A stretch of 62,789 nt of DNA. It comes from Opitutia bacterium Tous-C8FEB (lineage in GTDB: Bacteria; Verrucomicrobiota; Verrucomicrobiia; Opitutales; Opitutaceae). The stretch is from NCBI GenBank assembly GCA_002304435.1, contig NEUZ01000003.1:1-62789 (forward strand), written 5' to 3'. The notes beneath the pieces were generated by a model. That model was not told the DNA's origin and searched no databases. It saw only the letters and a program-made list of their open reading frames with translations. Position numbers and translations under genes: made by a program. Shown piece after piece: positions 19,096-29,490 of this stretch. Positions within the stretch are counted from its first letter, which is position 1. Each line of letters opens with the position of its first letter.

Positions 19096-19728
19096 TCAGC
19101 GCGGCGGCGCGGGCGCGGCCACCCGCTCGATGAGCGGGGCGAGCCCACTGAGCCGGATGCTGAGGTGGGGCGTAGAATCGAAGAGCGCGAGGAACTTGCT
19201 GCGCCGCAGGGTGAGCAGCGAGCGGGCGGCCGCCTGCTGGGTCTCATCGAGCCCGTAGTCCCGGGTCAGCATCTCCAGCCGCGGAGTCACCGTGACCTTG
19301 AAGTAGACCCAGGTGAGCGAGCGCTCCTGTTCCCGCTGGATCTCCTCGTTGGAGAGCGGCTCGCGTTTCGCCGCGCGCTTGACGTCGCGCTCGGCGTAGC
19401 GGCGCTGGGATGCGAGGTACTTCTCGCGCTGGGCAGGAGGCAGCAACGAGGCGAACTCGCGGTCGAACTCGGCGTCAATCTCCTGCATCCGGGCACTGTA
19501 GGCCTCGATCTGCGGCCGCAGTTTGTGGATCTCCGCGACAAGGCGCGCGCGGTCTAGCTGGCGCTCCCCACGGCGCTCCCCGGAGGAGGGGGCCGGACGC
19601 GCGAACTCCTGCGCGAGCGCGACGGGCGCCGGTGGGACCGCCGGACCGGGTTCGGTGACCCAGCGGGCGACGTAGCCGGCGATGAAGACGGCCACCGTGA
19701 TGAGGGCGACGAACAGGCGCTGGTTCAT
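19096..19728 (-). CDS. Membrane-anchored periplasmic protein, possible Spy/CpxP-like sensor
   Basis: 210 residues. An N-terminal helix (RLFVALITVAVFIAGYVARWV) probably anchors a helical periplasmic domain rich in Arg, Glu and Gln. The domain contains ASLLPPAQREKYLASQRRYAERD and LDETQQAAARSLLTLR. The paired helices with LDETQ resemble the LTxxQ pattern of periplasmic stress sensors, but similarity is weak. The start (19728) overlaps the end of the preceding gene (19725) by 4 bp. That ties it to the ECF sigma and membrane-protein pair and suggests a role in envelope sensing. Confidence 0.7.
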   Translation of the reverse strand: MNQRLFVALITVAVFIAGYVARWVTEPGPAVPPAPVALAQEFARPAPSSGERRGERQLDRARLVAEIHKLRPQIEAYSARMQEIDAEFDREFASLLPPAQREKYLASQRRYAERDVKRAAKREPLSNEEIQREQERSLTWVYFKVTVTPRLEMLTRDYGLDETQQAAARSLLTLRRSKFLALFDSTPHLSIRLSGLAPLIERVAAPAPPR

Positions 19729-20102
19729 CGCGCTCCCGCGTCTAGGTCCTGCGCCGCCGCCACGATCTGGCTCCACTCGGCCAGGTTACGGGCGTCCGCC
19801 GCGGCCAGCTCGTGATGGTGGAAAAGAATGACCGCCGCGAGGCAGGCGGCGGCGGTGAGCGCGCTAAGCGCCAGCTGGCTACCATACGAGGGCATCTCGA
19901 GGCGATTCCGGGCGGCGGCCAGCACCCGGTCGGCGAAGCCCGGCCGCAGGCAATCCGCCGCGGCGTCGCGCAGCCGGTGCCAGGCCCGCGGGGGGCAGCC
20001 GTGGGCCGAACGCAGCACGCGCTCCGCGAAGCTCACGTCTAGCCGTTCGGCGGCGTGGGCGCGAAGGCGGGACCAGGCATCTTGCTCAGGGTTCGTATTC
20101 AC
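19725..20102 (-). CDS. Small single-pass membrane protein, probable anti-sigma factor
   Basis: 125 residues. The cytoplasmic N-terminal half has Trp/Arg-rich helices (AERLDVSFAERVLRSA, GFADRVLAAARNRLE). One transmembrane helix (LALSALTAAACLAAVILFHH) lies near residues 80-100, with a short outer tail. The GTG start at 20102 overlaps the stop of the ECF sigma gene (GTGA), as is usual for sigma/anti-sigma pairs. I see no zinc-binding HxxxCxxC motif. The anti-sigma role rests on context and topology. Confidence 0.65.
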   Translation of the reverse strand: MNTNPEQDAWSRLRAHAAERLDVSFAERVLRSAHGCPPRAWHRLRDAAADCLRPGFADRVLAAARNRLEMPSYGSQLALSALTAAACLAAVILFHHHELAAADARNLAEWSQIVAAAQDLDAGAR

Positions 20103-20635
20103 GGCTGGTAGTGCTCTCTGAGTTGCTCGCGCGCACGGTGAAGGCGCGCCTTCACGGCAGCAACACTCGTGCCGAGAATTTCGGAAATCTCTGCGTGGCT
20201 GCGGCCCTCCTGCACGAGGGCAAGCAGAGCCCGGTCTTGGGGGCGGAGCTGGGCGAGGGCGTGCCGGAGCGCGTCGAGTTCCTCGGAGTCCACCGCCCCG
20301 GGGGGTTCCGGGATGTTCTCGTGCTCCTCCGCGAACGGCAGGAAGATCCGCCGGAGGCGCTGCCGCCGCAGCTGGTCGATGCACGTGTTGCGCGCCAAGC
20401 GGAAAAGCCACGATTCGAACTGGGCCGGCGCCTGCAAGCGGTCCACCGCGCGGATCATCTTGATGAAGATCTGCTGGCAGAGGTCCTCGACGACGTCGCT
20501 CCGGTTGGTCATCGCGAAGACAAAGCCGGCCACGCGGTGCTGGTACGCCAAGATGAGCTCACGCTGCGCGACCTCGTCGCCCCGCTGGGCCCGACGCACC
20601 AACTCGACCAGTGCCGCGGATGAGGATGGATCCAT
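20099..20635 (-). CDS. ECF-type RNA polymerase sigma factor
   Basis: 178-residue sigma-70 family extracytoplasmic-function factor. Region 2 contains LVRRAQRGDEVAQRELILAY, DVVEDLCQQIFIKMIRAVDRL and FESWLFRLARNTCIDQLRRQR. Region 4 contains LAQLRPQDRALLALV, the turn HAEISEILGTSVAAVKARLHRAREQL, and a short tail. The start at 20635 fits region 2; the much longer reading to 21325 runs antisense through the lipoprotein gene and is rejected. It heads a run of overlapping genes and is divergent from the lipoprotein at 20750. Confidence 0.93.
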   Translation of the reverse strand: MDPSSSAALVELVRRAQRGDEVAQRELILAYQHRVAGFVFAMTNRSDVVEDLCQQIFIKMIRAVDRLQAPAQFESWLFRLARNTCIDQLRRQRLRRIFLPFAEEHENIPEPPGAVDSEELDALRHALAQLRPQDRALLALVQEGRSHAEISEILGTSVAAVKARLHRAREQLREHYQP

Positions 20636-20749
20636 GCGTGCTGCATACCTGCCCGCAGCCAGACGCCGGAATCGCCGGAAAGATGCGCGCAGGCAAGGCG
20701 CAACCTTGCCATCCCCCGGTTCCTTCGCCTCCGTAACCCCGCGTTCCCT

Positions 20750-21460
20750 ATGCCGCACCGAATTCTGTCCCGCCCCCTGCTCCTTGGTTGCGCTACCCTC
20801 CTGCTCGCCGCCTGCGGCTCCGGCCCCGCCCCCCGGGACCTGATGCTGGAGGAGGCCGCCCGCGGCGGGGCCGCGGAGCGCCCGGTGGCAATGCGGGGTG
20901 AAACCGCCTTTCTGGACGGCAAACTCGCCGCCGTCGCTACGGTGAGCCGGGGCTTTGATCGCGGCGTGCGCACCGCGCGGGGCCGGCCCGGGGCCCCCGA
21001 AGGCGCGTTCGACGAACCGGGCCGCCGCCGCCGGGATGATGCCGGTGCCTTCAGCGAAGTCTACTACCTCGGCGGAGCCGGTGACTCGGAGGAAGATCAG
21101 AAGGAGGCGATGCAGGATTACATCCGCCAAGCCCGCGCCCGCCGGGCGGCCGGCAGCCCAATGCCCCCTGTGACCCTGAAGGTCGCCTTTGAGAACCGGG
21201 GCGAAACCCCGTTGGAAATCGAGGTTACGGATGTGAATTCTGATCTCGGGAACTTCGCGGTCCGCCCGCCCAAACTGACCATCGCGCCGGGGGCGAGCGG
21301 CGTCCTCGAGCCTATGATCTCGCAACTGGGTGTCACCAGTGACGAGATTCCGCTGGTGCTGGCATTGCGCAGCGGCGGCCGGAAGGAGAGGCAGATCCTA
21401 GTGGTGAAGAACGTACTCGCCCGATCGCTCCGCCAGGATTTCGAGCAGATGAAGCGCTGA
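20750..21460 (+). CDS. Putative lipoprotein of unknown function
   Basis: 236 residues. The signal peptide ends in the lipobox LLAAC, so the mature protein should be lipid-anchored at Cys about 22. An Arg/Gly/Ala-rich middle follows. The C-terminal domain (VTLKVAFENRGETPLEIEVTDVNSDLGNFAV, LTIAPGASGVLEPM) looks like an immunoglobulin-type fold. No function is recognised. It is divergent from the ECF sigma gene across 114 bp, the first gene of the plus strand there, and its start follows TTCCCT. It converges with the kinase gene one base later. Confidence 0.75.
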   Translation: MPHRILSRPLLLGCATLLLAACGSGPAPRDLMLEEAARGGAAERPVAMRGETAFLDGKLAAVATVSRGFDRGVRTARGRPGAPEGAFDEPGRRRRDDAGAFSEVYYLGGAGDSEEDQKEAMQDYIRQARARRAAGSPMPPVTLKVAFENRGETPLEIEVTDVNSDLGNFAVRPPKLTIAPGASGVLEPMISQLGVTSDEIPLVLALRSGGRKERQILVVKNVLARSLRQDFEQMKR

Positions 21461-22645
21461 TCAGGCGCCCAGCATCCGGACCCTCCGGTCCTTCCGCGGG
21501 AACTGCAGGGTTACGCTGGTGCCCCGACCCTCTTGGCTCTCGATCGCGATCTGGCCACCGTGATCGCGCATAATGCGCTGCGCGATCATCAGGCCTAACC
21601 CGTTGCCGCCCGGCTTGGTGGTATGGTAGGGCTCGAACAGGCGCACCAGATCCTCCGGCTTGATCCCGCTGCCGCAGTCCGCAAAGACGAGCAGGACGTG
21701 GTCGTCGTCAGTCCGCGCGCGGATGCGCAAGCGCCCGCCCGGCTGCATCGCCTCGACCGCGTTCTTGGTCACGTTGAAGATCACCTGCTTAATCTGGTTC
21801 CGATCTGCGAGGACGAGGGGCAGGCCGGTCGCCTCGACCTCCACCGCGATGCCCCGGTCTGCCAGCTCCCGGTGCTGGAAACGCAGCACCTCGGCCAAGA
21901 TCTCCGCGAGGTCGGTCTCCGCGAGGTCTGGCGGGCGCGGGCGGATCGCCTCGAGAAAATTGCTGATGATGCCGTCTAGCCGGCCCACCTCGGAGCGACA
22001 GACGGCCACGGACTCCGCGAGCGCCTCGCGATCCTTCCCCCGGGCGTCATCCAGTTTGCGAATCCGACGCTCCAGCAGCTGCAGGTGGATCGTCAGGGAA
22101 TTCAGTGGGTTGCCTAGCTCGTGCGCGACCCCCGCCGCGAGGAGGAGGATCGAGGAGGTGCGCTCGTTCTCGATCCGTTCCTCGGTGGTCGCCCGCTCCT
22201 TGGTGACGTCCGTGAGGATGACCGCGAACCGGCGCGCCGCGCGGGCCCCGGCCCCGCGGAACGGCACCATATAAAGGCGGACCACCCGCGGCTCGGGATA
22301 GGTCAGCTCAAACTCTCGCGCCGCGACCGGCGCGGCAGACTCGTCACCGCCCGGCTCGAACGCGGCCCCGAGGGAACTGCGCAGCCCGGGAACCACTCGC
22401 CACAGCGTCTGGCCAGCAACTTCCTGACCGCCCAACCCGATCAGGCGCTCTGCCGCAGCGTTGGCATACTCGATCGCCCCATCGTCACGGATGACGAGGA
22501 TCCCCTCCTGCAGCGTGTTGAAGATCTCCTCGAAGACCGCGCGCTCGCGTGCGAGGCGCTGCACCAGATTGGCGAGGTTGATCGAATCGAGCGTGTCGAG
22601 CCGACCCAGGACGCGGTCGAGCGAGGAGTTTTTCTTAACAGCCAT
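21461..22645 (-). CDS. PAS-domain sensor histidine kinase (NtrB-like), orphan
   Basis: 394 residues with no transmembrane helix, so a soluble kinase. A PAS domain spans about residues 38-150 ([30 protein letters not shown]), then a linker, then H-box [16 protein letters not shown]-box [10 protein letters not shown]1 FADCGSGI, F-box LFEPYHTTK and G2 [10 protein letters not shown]. The HELGNPL motif puts it in the NtrB/HPK4 group, usually paired with NtrC-type regulators. No receiver gene is adjacent; the sigma-54 regulator at 17619 is the closest candidate. It follows rnhB by 18 bp. Confidence 0.92.
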   Translation of the reverse strand: MAVKKNSSLDRVLGRLDTLDSINLANLVQRLARERAVFEEIFNTLQEGILVIRDDGAIEYANAAAERLIGLGGQEVAGQTLWRVVPGLRSSLGAAFEPGGDESAAPVAAREFELTYPEPRVVRLYMVPFRGAGARAARRFAVILTDVTKERATTEERIENERTSSILLLAAGVAHELGNPLNSLTIHLQLLERRIRKLDDARGKDREALAESVAVCRSEVGRLDGIISNFLEAIRPRPPDLAETDLAEILAEVLRFQHRELADRGIAVEVEATGLPLVLADRNQIKQVIFNVTKNAVEAMQPGGRLRIRARTDDDHVLLVFADCGSGIKPEDLVRLFEPYHTTKPGGNGLGLMIAQRIMRDHGGQIAIESQEGRGTSVTLQFPRKDRRVRMLGA

Positions 22646-22663
22646 GGTGCGTGGCGAGGCGGC

Positions 22664-23428
22664 TCAGGACTCCGGTTCGAGGAAACTCATCTGTGCAGGA
22701 TCGGAGCGCTCCGCGAGGAGCTTGCGCAAGAAGGCCTCCCGATGCTCCGGACACCGGCCCAGCCGTAGGACCGCCTCACGGTGATGCTCGGTGCCATAGC
22801 CCTTATGCTGGGCGAACCCGTAACCGGGATGGCGGCCGTCCAGCTCCACCATCAAACGATCCCGGGTGACCTTTGCGGCCACGGAGGCCATCGCAATACA
22901 GAGGGAGCGAGCGTCCCCACGCACGAAGGCGACGTGGGGATAGGGGAAGCCGCGCAGCCGCAGGCCGTCGATGAGGATCCGAGCCGAGACCGGCGGCGCG
23001 AACGAGCGCCGCTCCTCGAAACTGGAGAACAGGTCGGGCTCATCCCGATCCGCCGCGAAGGCCTCGGGGGGCTGCCAGGCCTCGAGCGCCCGGCGCATCG
23101 CCAGCTTAGTGGCTCCGAGGATGTTGTGCTGGGCGATCTCCTCCACCGACGCCACGCCCAGCCGGAGCACGATCGCGCCTTCGGCCGCCAGGGCGGAAAA
23201 ATCCGTCCAGAGCTCCTCGCGCTCGGCGGCCGTGAGCAGCTTGGAGTCGTTGACCCGCCCGCCCCGGCCGATGGCCCAACGGCCCTCGAGGAAAACCCGC
23301 GTGACGCCGACCGCGGCCGCCACCACCGGGCCCGCGAACGCGCCGCGGCCCACCTCGTCCACGCCGATAAGGTGCGCCACGTCTTGGATCTGCTTCAGGT
23401 CGAAGCCGCGGAGTTGGCGGCGCTTCAT
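22664..23428 (-). CDS. rnhB: Ribonuclease HII
   Basis: 254-residue nuclease that removes ribonucleotides from DNA-RNA hybrids. The catalytic motif GVDEVGRGAFAGPVVAAAV lies near residue 25 and supplies the Asp-Glu pair. NDSKLLTAAER, ILIDGLRLRGF, SVAAKVTRDRLM and YGFAQHKGYGTEHH complete the type II signature. A slightly long loop occurs around residues 130-165. The start at 23428 (MKRRQLRG) excludes a poorly supported 12-residue extension. Confidence 0.96.
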   Translation of the reverse strand: MKRRQLRGFDLKQIQDVAHLIGVDEVGRGAFAGPVVAAAVGVTRVFLEGRWAIGRGGRVNDSKLLTAAEREELWTDFSALAAEGAIVLRLGVASVEEIAQHNILGATKLAMRRALEAWQPPEAFAADRDEPDLFSSFEERRSFAPPVSARILIDGLRLRGFPYPHVAFVRGDARSLCIAMASVAAKVTRDRLMVELDGRHPGYGFAQHKGYGTEHHREAVLRLGRCPEHREAFLRKLLAERSDPAQMSFLEPES

Positions 23429-23518
23429 CCCGGCATCTGAACCGGCGCTCCCCCTCGCTGGCAAGCCGTGAGCCCCGCCGGGCTCGCCTTCGCCCCGGAG
23501 GCCTGCCAGCGTTCGCCT

Positions 23519-24031
23519 ATGGACACGTTACAGACGTGGGAGCTGCTGAGCTACCTCGTGACGGTGATCGGCCTACCTTTGGCCATCGCCGTCTTCGTGT
23601 TTGAGCGACGCCGGGAGCGGCAGAACGACCAAGAAGAGATTTTCCAGCGCCTCTCCGACGAGTACCGCGAGTTCCTCAAGCTAGTGCTCGAGAATTCCGA
23701 CCTGCACCTTCTGCAGCGCGAGGTCTCGTCCCTCGAGCTCACCCAGGAGCAGAAGGAAAGGCGTTTCGTGATCTTTGGGATTCTAGTCTCCCTGTTTGAA
23801 CGCGCTTACCTGCTCGTCTACGAGGAGCGGATGGACAAGCAGACCGCGCGCCTCTGGCAGTCTTGGGAAGATTATATGCGGGAGTGGCTGCGCCGGGCGG
23901 AGTTCCGCGAGGCCCTGCCCCAGCTGCTCCCCGGGGAAGATCCCGATTTTATGGCTCACATCCAGCGACTGGCGCAGGTGGAACGCGCCGCCGGCCGATT
24001 CCCGGAGGGTCCGGCCGCCGGTCGGAATTGA
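23519..24031 (+). CDS. Single-pass membrane protein of unknown function
   Basis: 170 residues. One transmembrane helix (LLSYLVTVIGLPLAIAVFVF, about 9-28) is followed by a basic stop-transfer ERRRERQ. A helical cytoplasmic domain follows, with QRLSDEYREFLKLVLENSDLHLL, an amphipathic ERRFVIFGILVSLFERAYLLVYEERM and WEDYMREWLRRAEFREALPQLL. Similar small DUF proteins occur widely without known function. The start at 23519 was preferred over 23468, which lacks membrane character. It is divergent from rnhB and converges on the rpsA terminator. Confidence 0.75.
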   Translation: MDTLQTWELLSYLVTVIGLPLAIAVFVFERRRERQNDQEEIFQRLSDEYREFLKLVLENSDLHLLQREVSSLELTQEQKERRFVIFGILVSLFERAYLLVYEERMDKQTARLWQSWEDYMREWLRRAEFREALPQLLPGEDPDFMAHIQRLAQVERAAGRFPEGPAAGRN

Positions 24032-24035
24032 GGAC

Positions 24036-24066
24036 AAAAAAAGGCCGCCCGCGAGCGCGGGCGGCC
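24036..24066 (-). terminator. Rho-independent terminator of rpsA
   Basis: A perfect 10-bp GC stem, GGCCGCCCGC / GCGGGCGGCC, has a GAGC loop. On the minus strand seven T residues follow, a textbook terminator 25 bp after the rpsA stop. Confidence 0.92.
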
Positions 24067-24090
24067 GGGAGACTAAAGGCCAGAGGCCCG

Positions 24091-25761
<1,671 letters not shown>

Positions 25762-25998
25762 AGGCAATGACGCCGGCCAGCCGCTTGCTCCAGGGGCGGC
25801 CATCCGACGGGTTCGGATCCGCCGCGAGGCGGACCCGGATGGGTTGATGGTTGCACTGACATTGGGGGCTGGCGGGAGCCCGCGGCGTGACGCCAACCCA
25901 ACCGACTGACTGCCGCGAACAAACAAACTCGCGCGTGGCCCCGCCCGGGGCAAGCGCAATTCCGCCCCGCCGGCGCCCGGCCGCCGCCGACGCGTCCC

Positions 25999-27552
25999 TT
26001 ACTTTTTGCGGACTTTACGCTGGCCGTATCCCTCCGCGCCGAACTTCCGCTCCAGCACGAAAGCGCGGGTCGCGTCGAAGACGCCGAGTTCGCCGGTGAT
26101 CCGGGGGTCCCCCGTCCGGCGCTGGTACTCCTCCAACTGGGCGCGCAGCCGCGCCTTCACCGCGGCGAGGGCCGGTACCGCAGCAAGATTGCGCAGCTGC
26201 CACGGATCCTCCTGCACATCATAGAGTTCCTCCCGAGGGCGCGGCGCGAGATAAAGCTCGGTGAAGGCGCGGACGGCCGGATGATCGGGATGCCGCGCGA
26301 TTAGCCCGAGCTCGTCGACCGTGGCCGCGGAAGCGGTGTACTCGGCGTCCGCCCGCCGCTCCCGCGGGTCGGGGCGGTACCGGGGGGTGGCGGAGTAGTT
26401 CACGATGTACTGGTAGCGCTCGTCGCGGATCGTCCGAGCCGCGAGGCTCAGTTCCGGCTCCTCGCCGTGCCACTCCAAGCCGGCCGCGGTCCAGCCGCGC
26501 GCGGGATCCACGCGCCCGGAGCGTCCGGAGACCAGCACGGGCACCAACGAGCGACCGGTCATCTCCGCGGGCACGGCTACCCCCGCCGCCTCGAGCATCG
26601 TGGGCGCGAGGTCGATGAAGTTGACAAAGTCGTCGATCACCCGGCCGCCAGCCATCCCGCGCGGCCAGGCGATCGCCAGCGGGACGTGGATGCCCCAATC
26701 GTGCACGTTGGTCTTGGCCCGCGCCATCCCGGTGCCGTTGTCGGCGGTCACAATCACCAGAGTGTTATCGAGCTCGCCGCGCCGTTCCAGCACCGCGAGA
26801 ACCCGCCCGAGGTCGTCGTCCGCCTGACGCAGCTCCTGCATCATATCGGCACGGGCGCGCCGGAGTCCCGGCGTGTCAGGGAGGAAGCCAGGAACGGGCA
26901 ACTGCTCCGGGGTGATGCCCGTTTCGGCGGCCAGTCGGCGGTGATTGTCCTCCGCCCAGGGAGAGTGCGGTTCGGTGACTCCGACCCAGAACCAGAAGGG
27001 CTCACCCGTCGGGCGCGCCTCGAGGAACGACTCTAGGTTGCCGGCGTAATCCGTGATGCTGATACCCGGCCCGGGCGCGGGGCGACGGCGCGCGTTGAAC
27101 GCCTTGCCCGCGGGATTGCCGGTGCGGTCCGACGGGGCGCCGAGAATCCCGGGGCCCCATCCCTTACCGGTGAAACCCGTGTGGTACCCGGCGGCAGCGA
27201 GCAGTTCCGGCAGACAGCGGAACTTGGCCGGCACCCACGCCTGGATGAAGGCGCCCTGCTCCAATTCCCAGAAGTTGCGGCCCGTGAGGAGCGCCGCCCG
27301 GGCCGGGGCGCAGGAGGGCGCGGAAGCATAACCACGGTTAAAGAGCGCACCCGCCCGGGCGACTCGGTCGAAGTGCGGTGTAGGCACGCGGTTCCAGCCG
27401 TAGATGCCCCGTTCCAACCAGCTCTCGTCGTCCGAGATGAAGACTAGGAGATTGGGCCGTGAGCCCGGTGCCGCGGGAGCGGGCGCGCCTGCGACCTCGA
27501 CGGTCAGCAAGACGAGAAGGAACCGCAAATTGGGGTAAAGCAGGCGGGACAT
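25999..27552 (-). CDS. Exported sulfatase (alkaline phosphatase superfamily)
   Basis: 517 residues with a signal peptide (FLLVLLTVEVAGAPAPAA). The N-terminal metal motif is NLLVFISDDESW. The formylglycine signature is SCAPARAALLTGR; its CxPxR Cys is the residue converted to formylglycine. The second metal site is VIVTADNGTGMA, and KTNVHDWGIHVPLAIAWP and LYDVQEDPWQLRNLA complete a type I sulfatase. The likely substrate is a sulfate ester, for example on a polysaccharide. It starts 52 bp after phoR on the same strand, so it may be transcribed with the Pho operon. Related enzymes of this superfamily cut phosphonate or phosphodiester bonds, a possibility not decided by the sequence. Confidence 0.9.
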   Translation of the reverse strand: MSRLLYPNLRFLLVLLTVEVAGAPAPAAPGSRPNLLVFISDDESWLERGIYGWNRVPTPHFDRVARAGALFNRGYASAPSCAPARAALLTGRNFWELEQGAFIQAWVPAKFRCLPELLAAAGYHTGFTGKGWGPGILGAPSDRTGNPAGKAFNARRRPAPGPGISITDYAGNLESFLEARPTGEPFWFWVGVTEPHSPWAEDNHRRLAAETGITPEQLPVPGFLPDTPGLRRARADMMQELRQADDDLGRVLAVLERRGELDNTLVIVTADNGTGMARAKTNVHDWGIHVPLAIAWPRGMAGGRVIDDFVNFIDLAPTMLEAAGVAVPAEMTGRSLVPVLVSGRSGRVDPARGWTAAGLEWHGEEPELSLAARTIRDERYQYIVNYSATPRYRPDPRERRADAEYTASAATVDELGLIARHPDHPAVRAFTELYLAPRPREELYDVQEDPWQLRNLAAVPALAAVKARLRAQLEEYQRRTGDPRITGELGVFDATRAFVLERKFGAEGYGQRKVRKK

Positions 27553-27604
27553 TCCCCGGGAGCGTGAAGTCTCGCGCGGCCCCACGCAACACCGGCGGGC
27601 GGCC

Positions 27605-28789
27605 TCACTCGCGCGCCGCCGGTAGTCGAATGAAGAATTCCGTGCCGCGCCCCGGGGTGCTCTCTACGCGCACGTCGCCCCCGTGGGCCTGAACCACGTT
27701 CTTCACGATCGCAAGGCCGAGACCCGTGCCGCCCTGCTCGCGGGCGCGGGCCTTGTCCGCGCGGTAGAATCTCTCGAAGACCCGCTCAAGGGCTTCGCCG
27801 GCGATGCCCGGGCCGTCGTCGCGCACCGAAATCTCGACTTGGCCCGCGCCGAGTTCCCGGCCACGGACCTCGACCGTGCCACCCTCGCGGCCGTACTTGA
27901 TCGCGTTGTCGATCAGGTTAGCCAGGGCCTGTCTCAGGCGGTGGGCGTCGGCCTGCGCGGTGAGGGCATCGGGCACGGACTGCACGAGCGTGACGCCGCG
28001 CCCCCGCGCGAGGATGGCGGCATCGTCGATCGCCTCCTGCGCCGCCGCCGCCAGGGGCACGGGCCGCAGGTCCAAGTCGATGCGTCCGGAATCAAGCCGC
28101 GCGAGCAGCAGGAGGTCGTCAAGCAGCAGCGTCAGACGGTTGGCGTGCTTCTCGATGATCTCGAGAAAGCGGGCGGTGACCTGCGGATCCTGCCGCCCGC
28201 CGTCGATGAGCGTCTCCGTGGCGCTCTTGATCAGCGAAAGTGGCGTGCGCAGCTCGTGGCTGACGTTGGCGACGAACTCCTGGCGCACGCCCTCCAGACG
28301 ACGCAGGCGGGTGAGGTCGTGGAAGACCAGAATCGCCCCCTCCCCCTCCCCTTCGGGCGTGCGCAGCGCCAGCGCGTTGACCTGCAGCCACCGGGTCTCC
28401 GTCACGCCGTCGATGCGGAGCTCGTGGTTCAGGACCTCCGGCTCGCTGGCCAACCGCGCGACGATCGCGGCGACCTCGTGGTGACGGGTGGCCTCGAGCA
28501 CGGTGCGGCCGGCGGCGCCGGCCTCGAACTGGAACATCGCCGCCGCGGCACGGTTGGCCAGGCGGAGCCGGCCGTCCTGGCCGACGACCAGAATGCCCTC
28601 GACCATCCGGTCAAAGAGGGCCTCGGTCCGGGTCGCCTGCGCGTGGAACTCCGCCTCGCGTTGCCGGCGCTGTTCCTCCAGCTGCCGCGCGTGGGCCTCC
28701 GCGGCGCGGACCGCGCGGGTCCGGAGGTGCCACGCGGCCGCGGCGGTGCCGAGCCAGCCGAGCGCGAGCAGGACCGCGACAAGGCTCAT
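27605..28789 (-). CDS. phoR: Phosphate regulon sensor histidine kinase PhoR
   Basis: 394-residue membrane kinase that phosphorylates PhoB when phosphate is scarce. One N-terminal transmembrane helix (VAVLLALGWLGTAAAAW) is followed by a charged linker, a PAS domain (LFDRMVEGILVVGQDGRLRLANRAAAAMF), the H-box FVANVSHELRTPLSLIK, N-box NLIDNAIKYG, G1 VRDDGPGI, F-box ERFYRADKAR and G2 GGTGLGLAIVKNV. The short membrane region with no large periplasmic domain is typical of PhoR, which senses through PstSCAB-PhoU. The start overlaps the phoB stop by 4 bp (ATGA). Confidence 0.95.
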   Translation of the reverse strand: MSLVAVLLALGWLGTAAAAWHLRTRAVRAAEAHARQLEEQRRQREAEFHAQATRTEALFDRMVEGILVVGQDGRLRLANRAAAAMFQFEAGAAGRTVLEATRHHEVAAIVARLASEPEVLNHELRIDGVTETRWLQVNALALRTPEGEGEGAILVFHDLTRLRRLEGVRQEFVANVSHELRTPLSLIKSATETLIDGGRQDPQVTARFLEIIEKHANRLTLLLDDLLLLARLDSGRIDLDLRPVPLAAAAQEAIDDAAILARGRGVTLVQSVPDALTAQADAHRLRQALANLIDNAIKYGREGGTVEVRGRELGAGQVEISVRDDGPGIAGEALERVFERFYRADKARAREQGGTGLGLAIVKNVVQAHGGDVRVESTPGRGTEFFIRLPAARE

Positions 28790-29490
28790 TCCGTGCCGCG
28801 GAACCGGTAGCCGACCCCGCGGATGGTCTCCAGCAGCTCGGCTTCCGAGCCCAGTTTCTCCCGCAGCCGCCGCATATGGGTGTCCACGGTGCGGCTATCG
28901 ATCGGGTTCTCGTAGCCCCAGACGTCCTGCAGCAGTCGCTCTCGACTTTGGACGCGCCCTCGGCGTTGGGCGAGCACCTCGAGCAGCCGGAACTCCGTGG
29001 CCGTCAGCTCGACCAAGCGGCCGGAGAGTCGCACCTCGTGGCGCGGCACATCGATCTCGAGCCGGCCGAACCGCATCCGCTCGGCCTCCGTCGCACCCGC
29101 GCGGGAACGTTCAAGCAGGCGCCGGACGCGCAGCATCAGCTCCCGGGGACTGAACGGCTTGGTGACGTAGTCGTCCGCCCCCAGCTCAAGGCCGATCACG
29201 CGGTCCATCTCGGCCGCGCGAGCGGTGAGCATAATGACCGGGATGGTGGCGGTGCGCGGGTCGCGGCGCAGCAGCTTGCAGACCTCGAGGCCATCGACCT
29301 CGGGCAGCATCAGGTCGAGAAGGATGACGGCGGGCTGCTCCTCGCGGGCGAGGGTCAGGGCCCGGGCGCCGTCGCGCGCGAGCAGCGGCAGGTAGCCGGC
29401 CTCCTTGAGCTTGAAGCCGAGGACCTCGAGGGCGTCCGGCTCGTCGTCGACGACCAGAATCTTAGGTTTAGTCGCGTTTGCGGTCGGCAT
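28786..29490 (-). CDS. phoB: Phosphate regulon response regulator PhoB
   Basis: 234-residue OmpR-family activator. The receiver domain has ILVVDDEPDALEVL, the phospho-acceptor in VILLDLMLPEVDGL, and DDYVTKPFSPREL. The winged-helix DNA-binding domain has LTATEFRLLEVLAQRRGRVQSRERLLQDVWGYE and RTVDTHMRRLREKLG. It should bind the 11-bp-phased boxes listed across 34-62 kb. The start at 29490 (MPTANATKPKILVVDD) was chosen; it overlaps the end of phoU by 23 bp. Confidence 0.96.
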   Translation of the reverse strand: MPTANATKPKILVVDDEPDALEVLGFKLKEAGYLPLLARDGARALTLAREEQPAVILLDLMLPEVDGLEVCKLLRRDPRTATIPVIMLTARAAEMDRVIGLELGADDYVTKPFSPRELMLRVRRLLERSRAGATEAERMRFGRLEIDVPRHEVRLSGRLVELTATEFRLLEVLAQRRGRVQSRERLLQDVWGYENPIDSRTVDTHMRRLREKLGSEAELLETIRGVGYRFRGTE

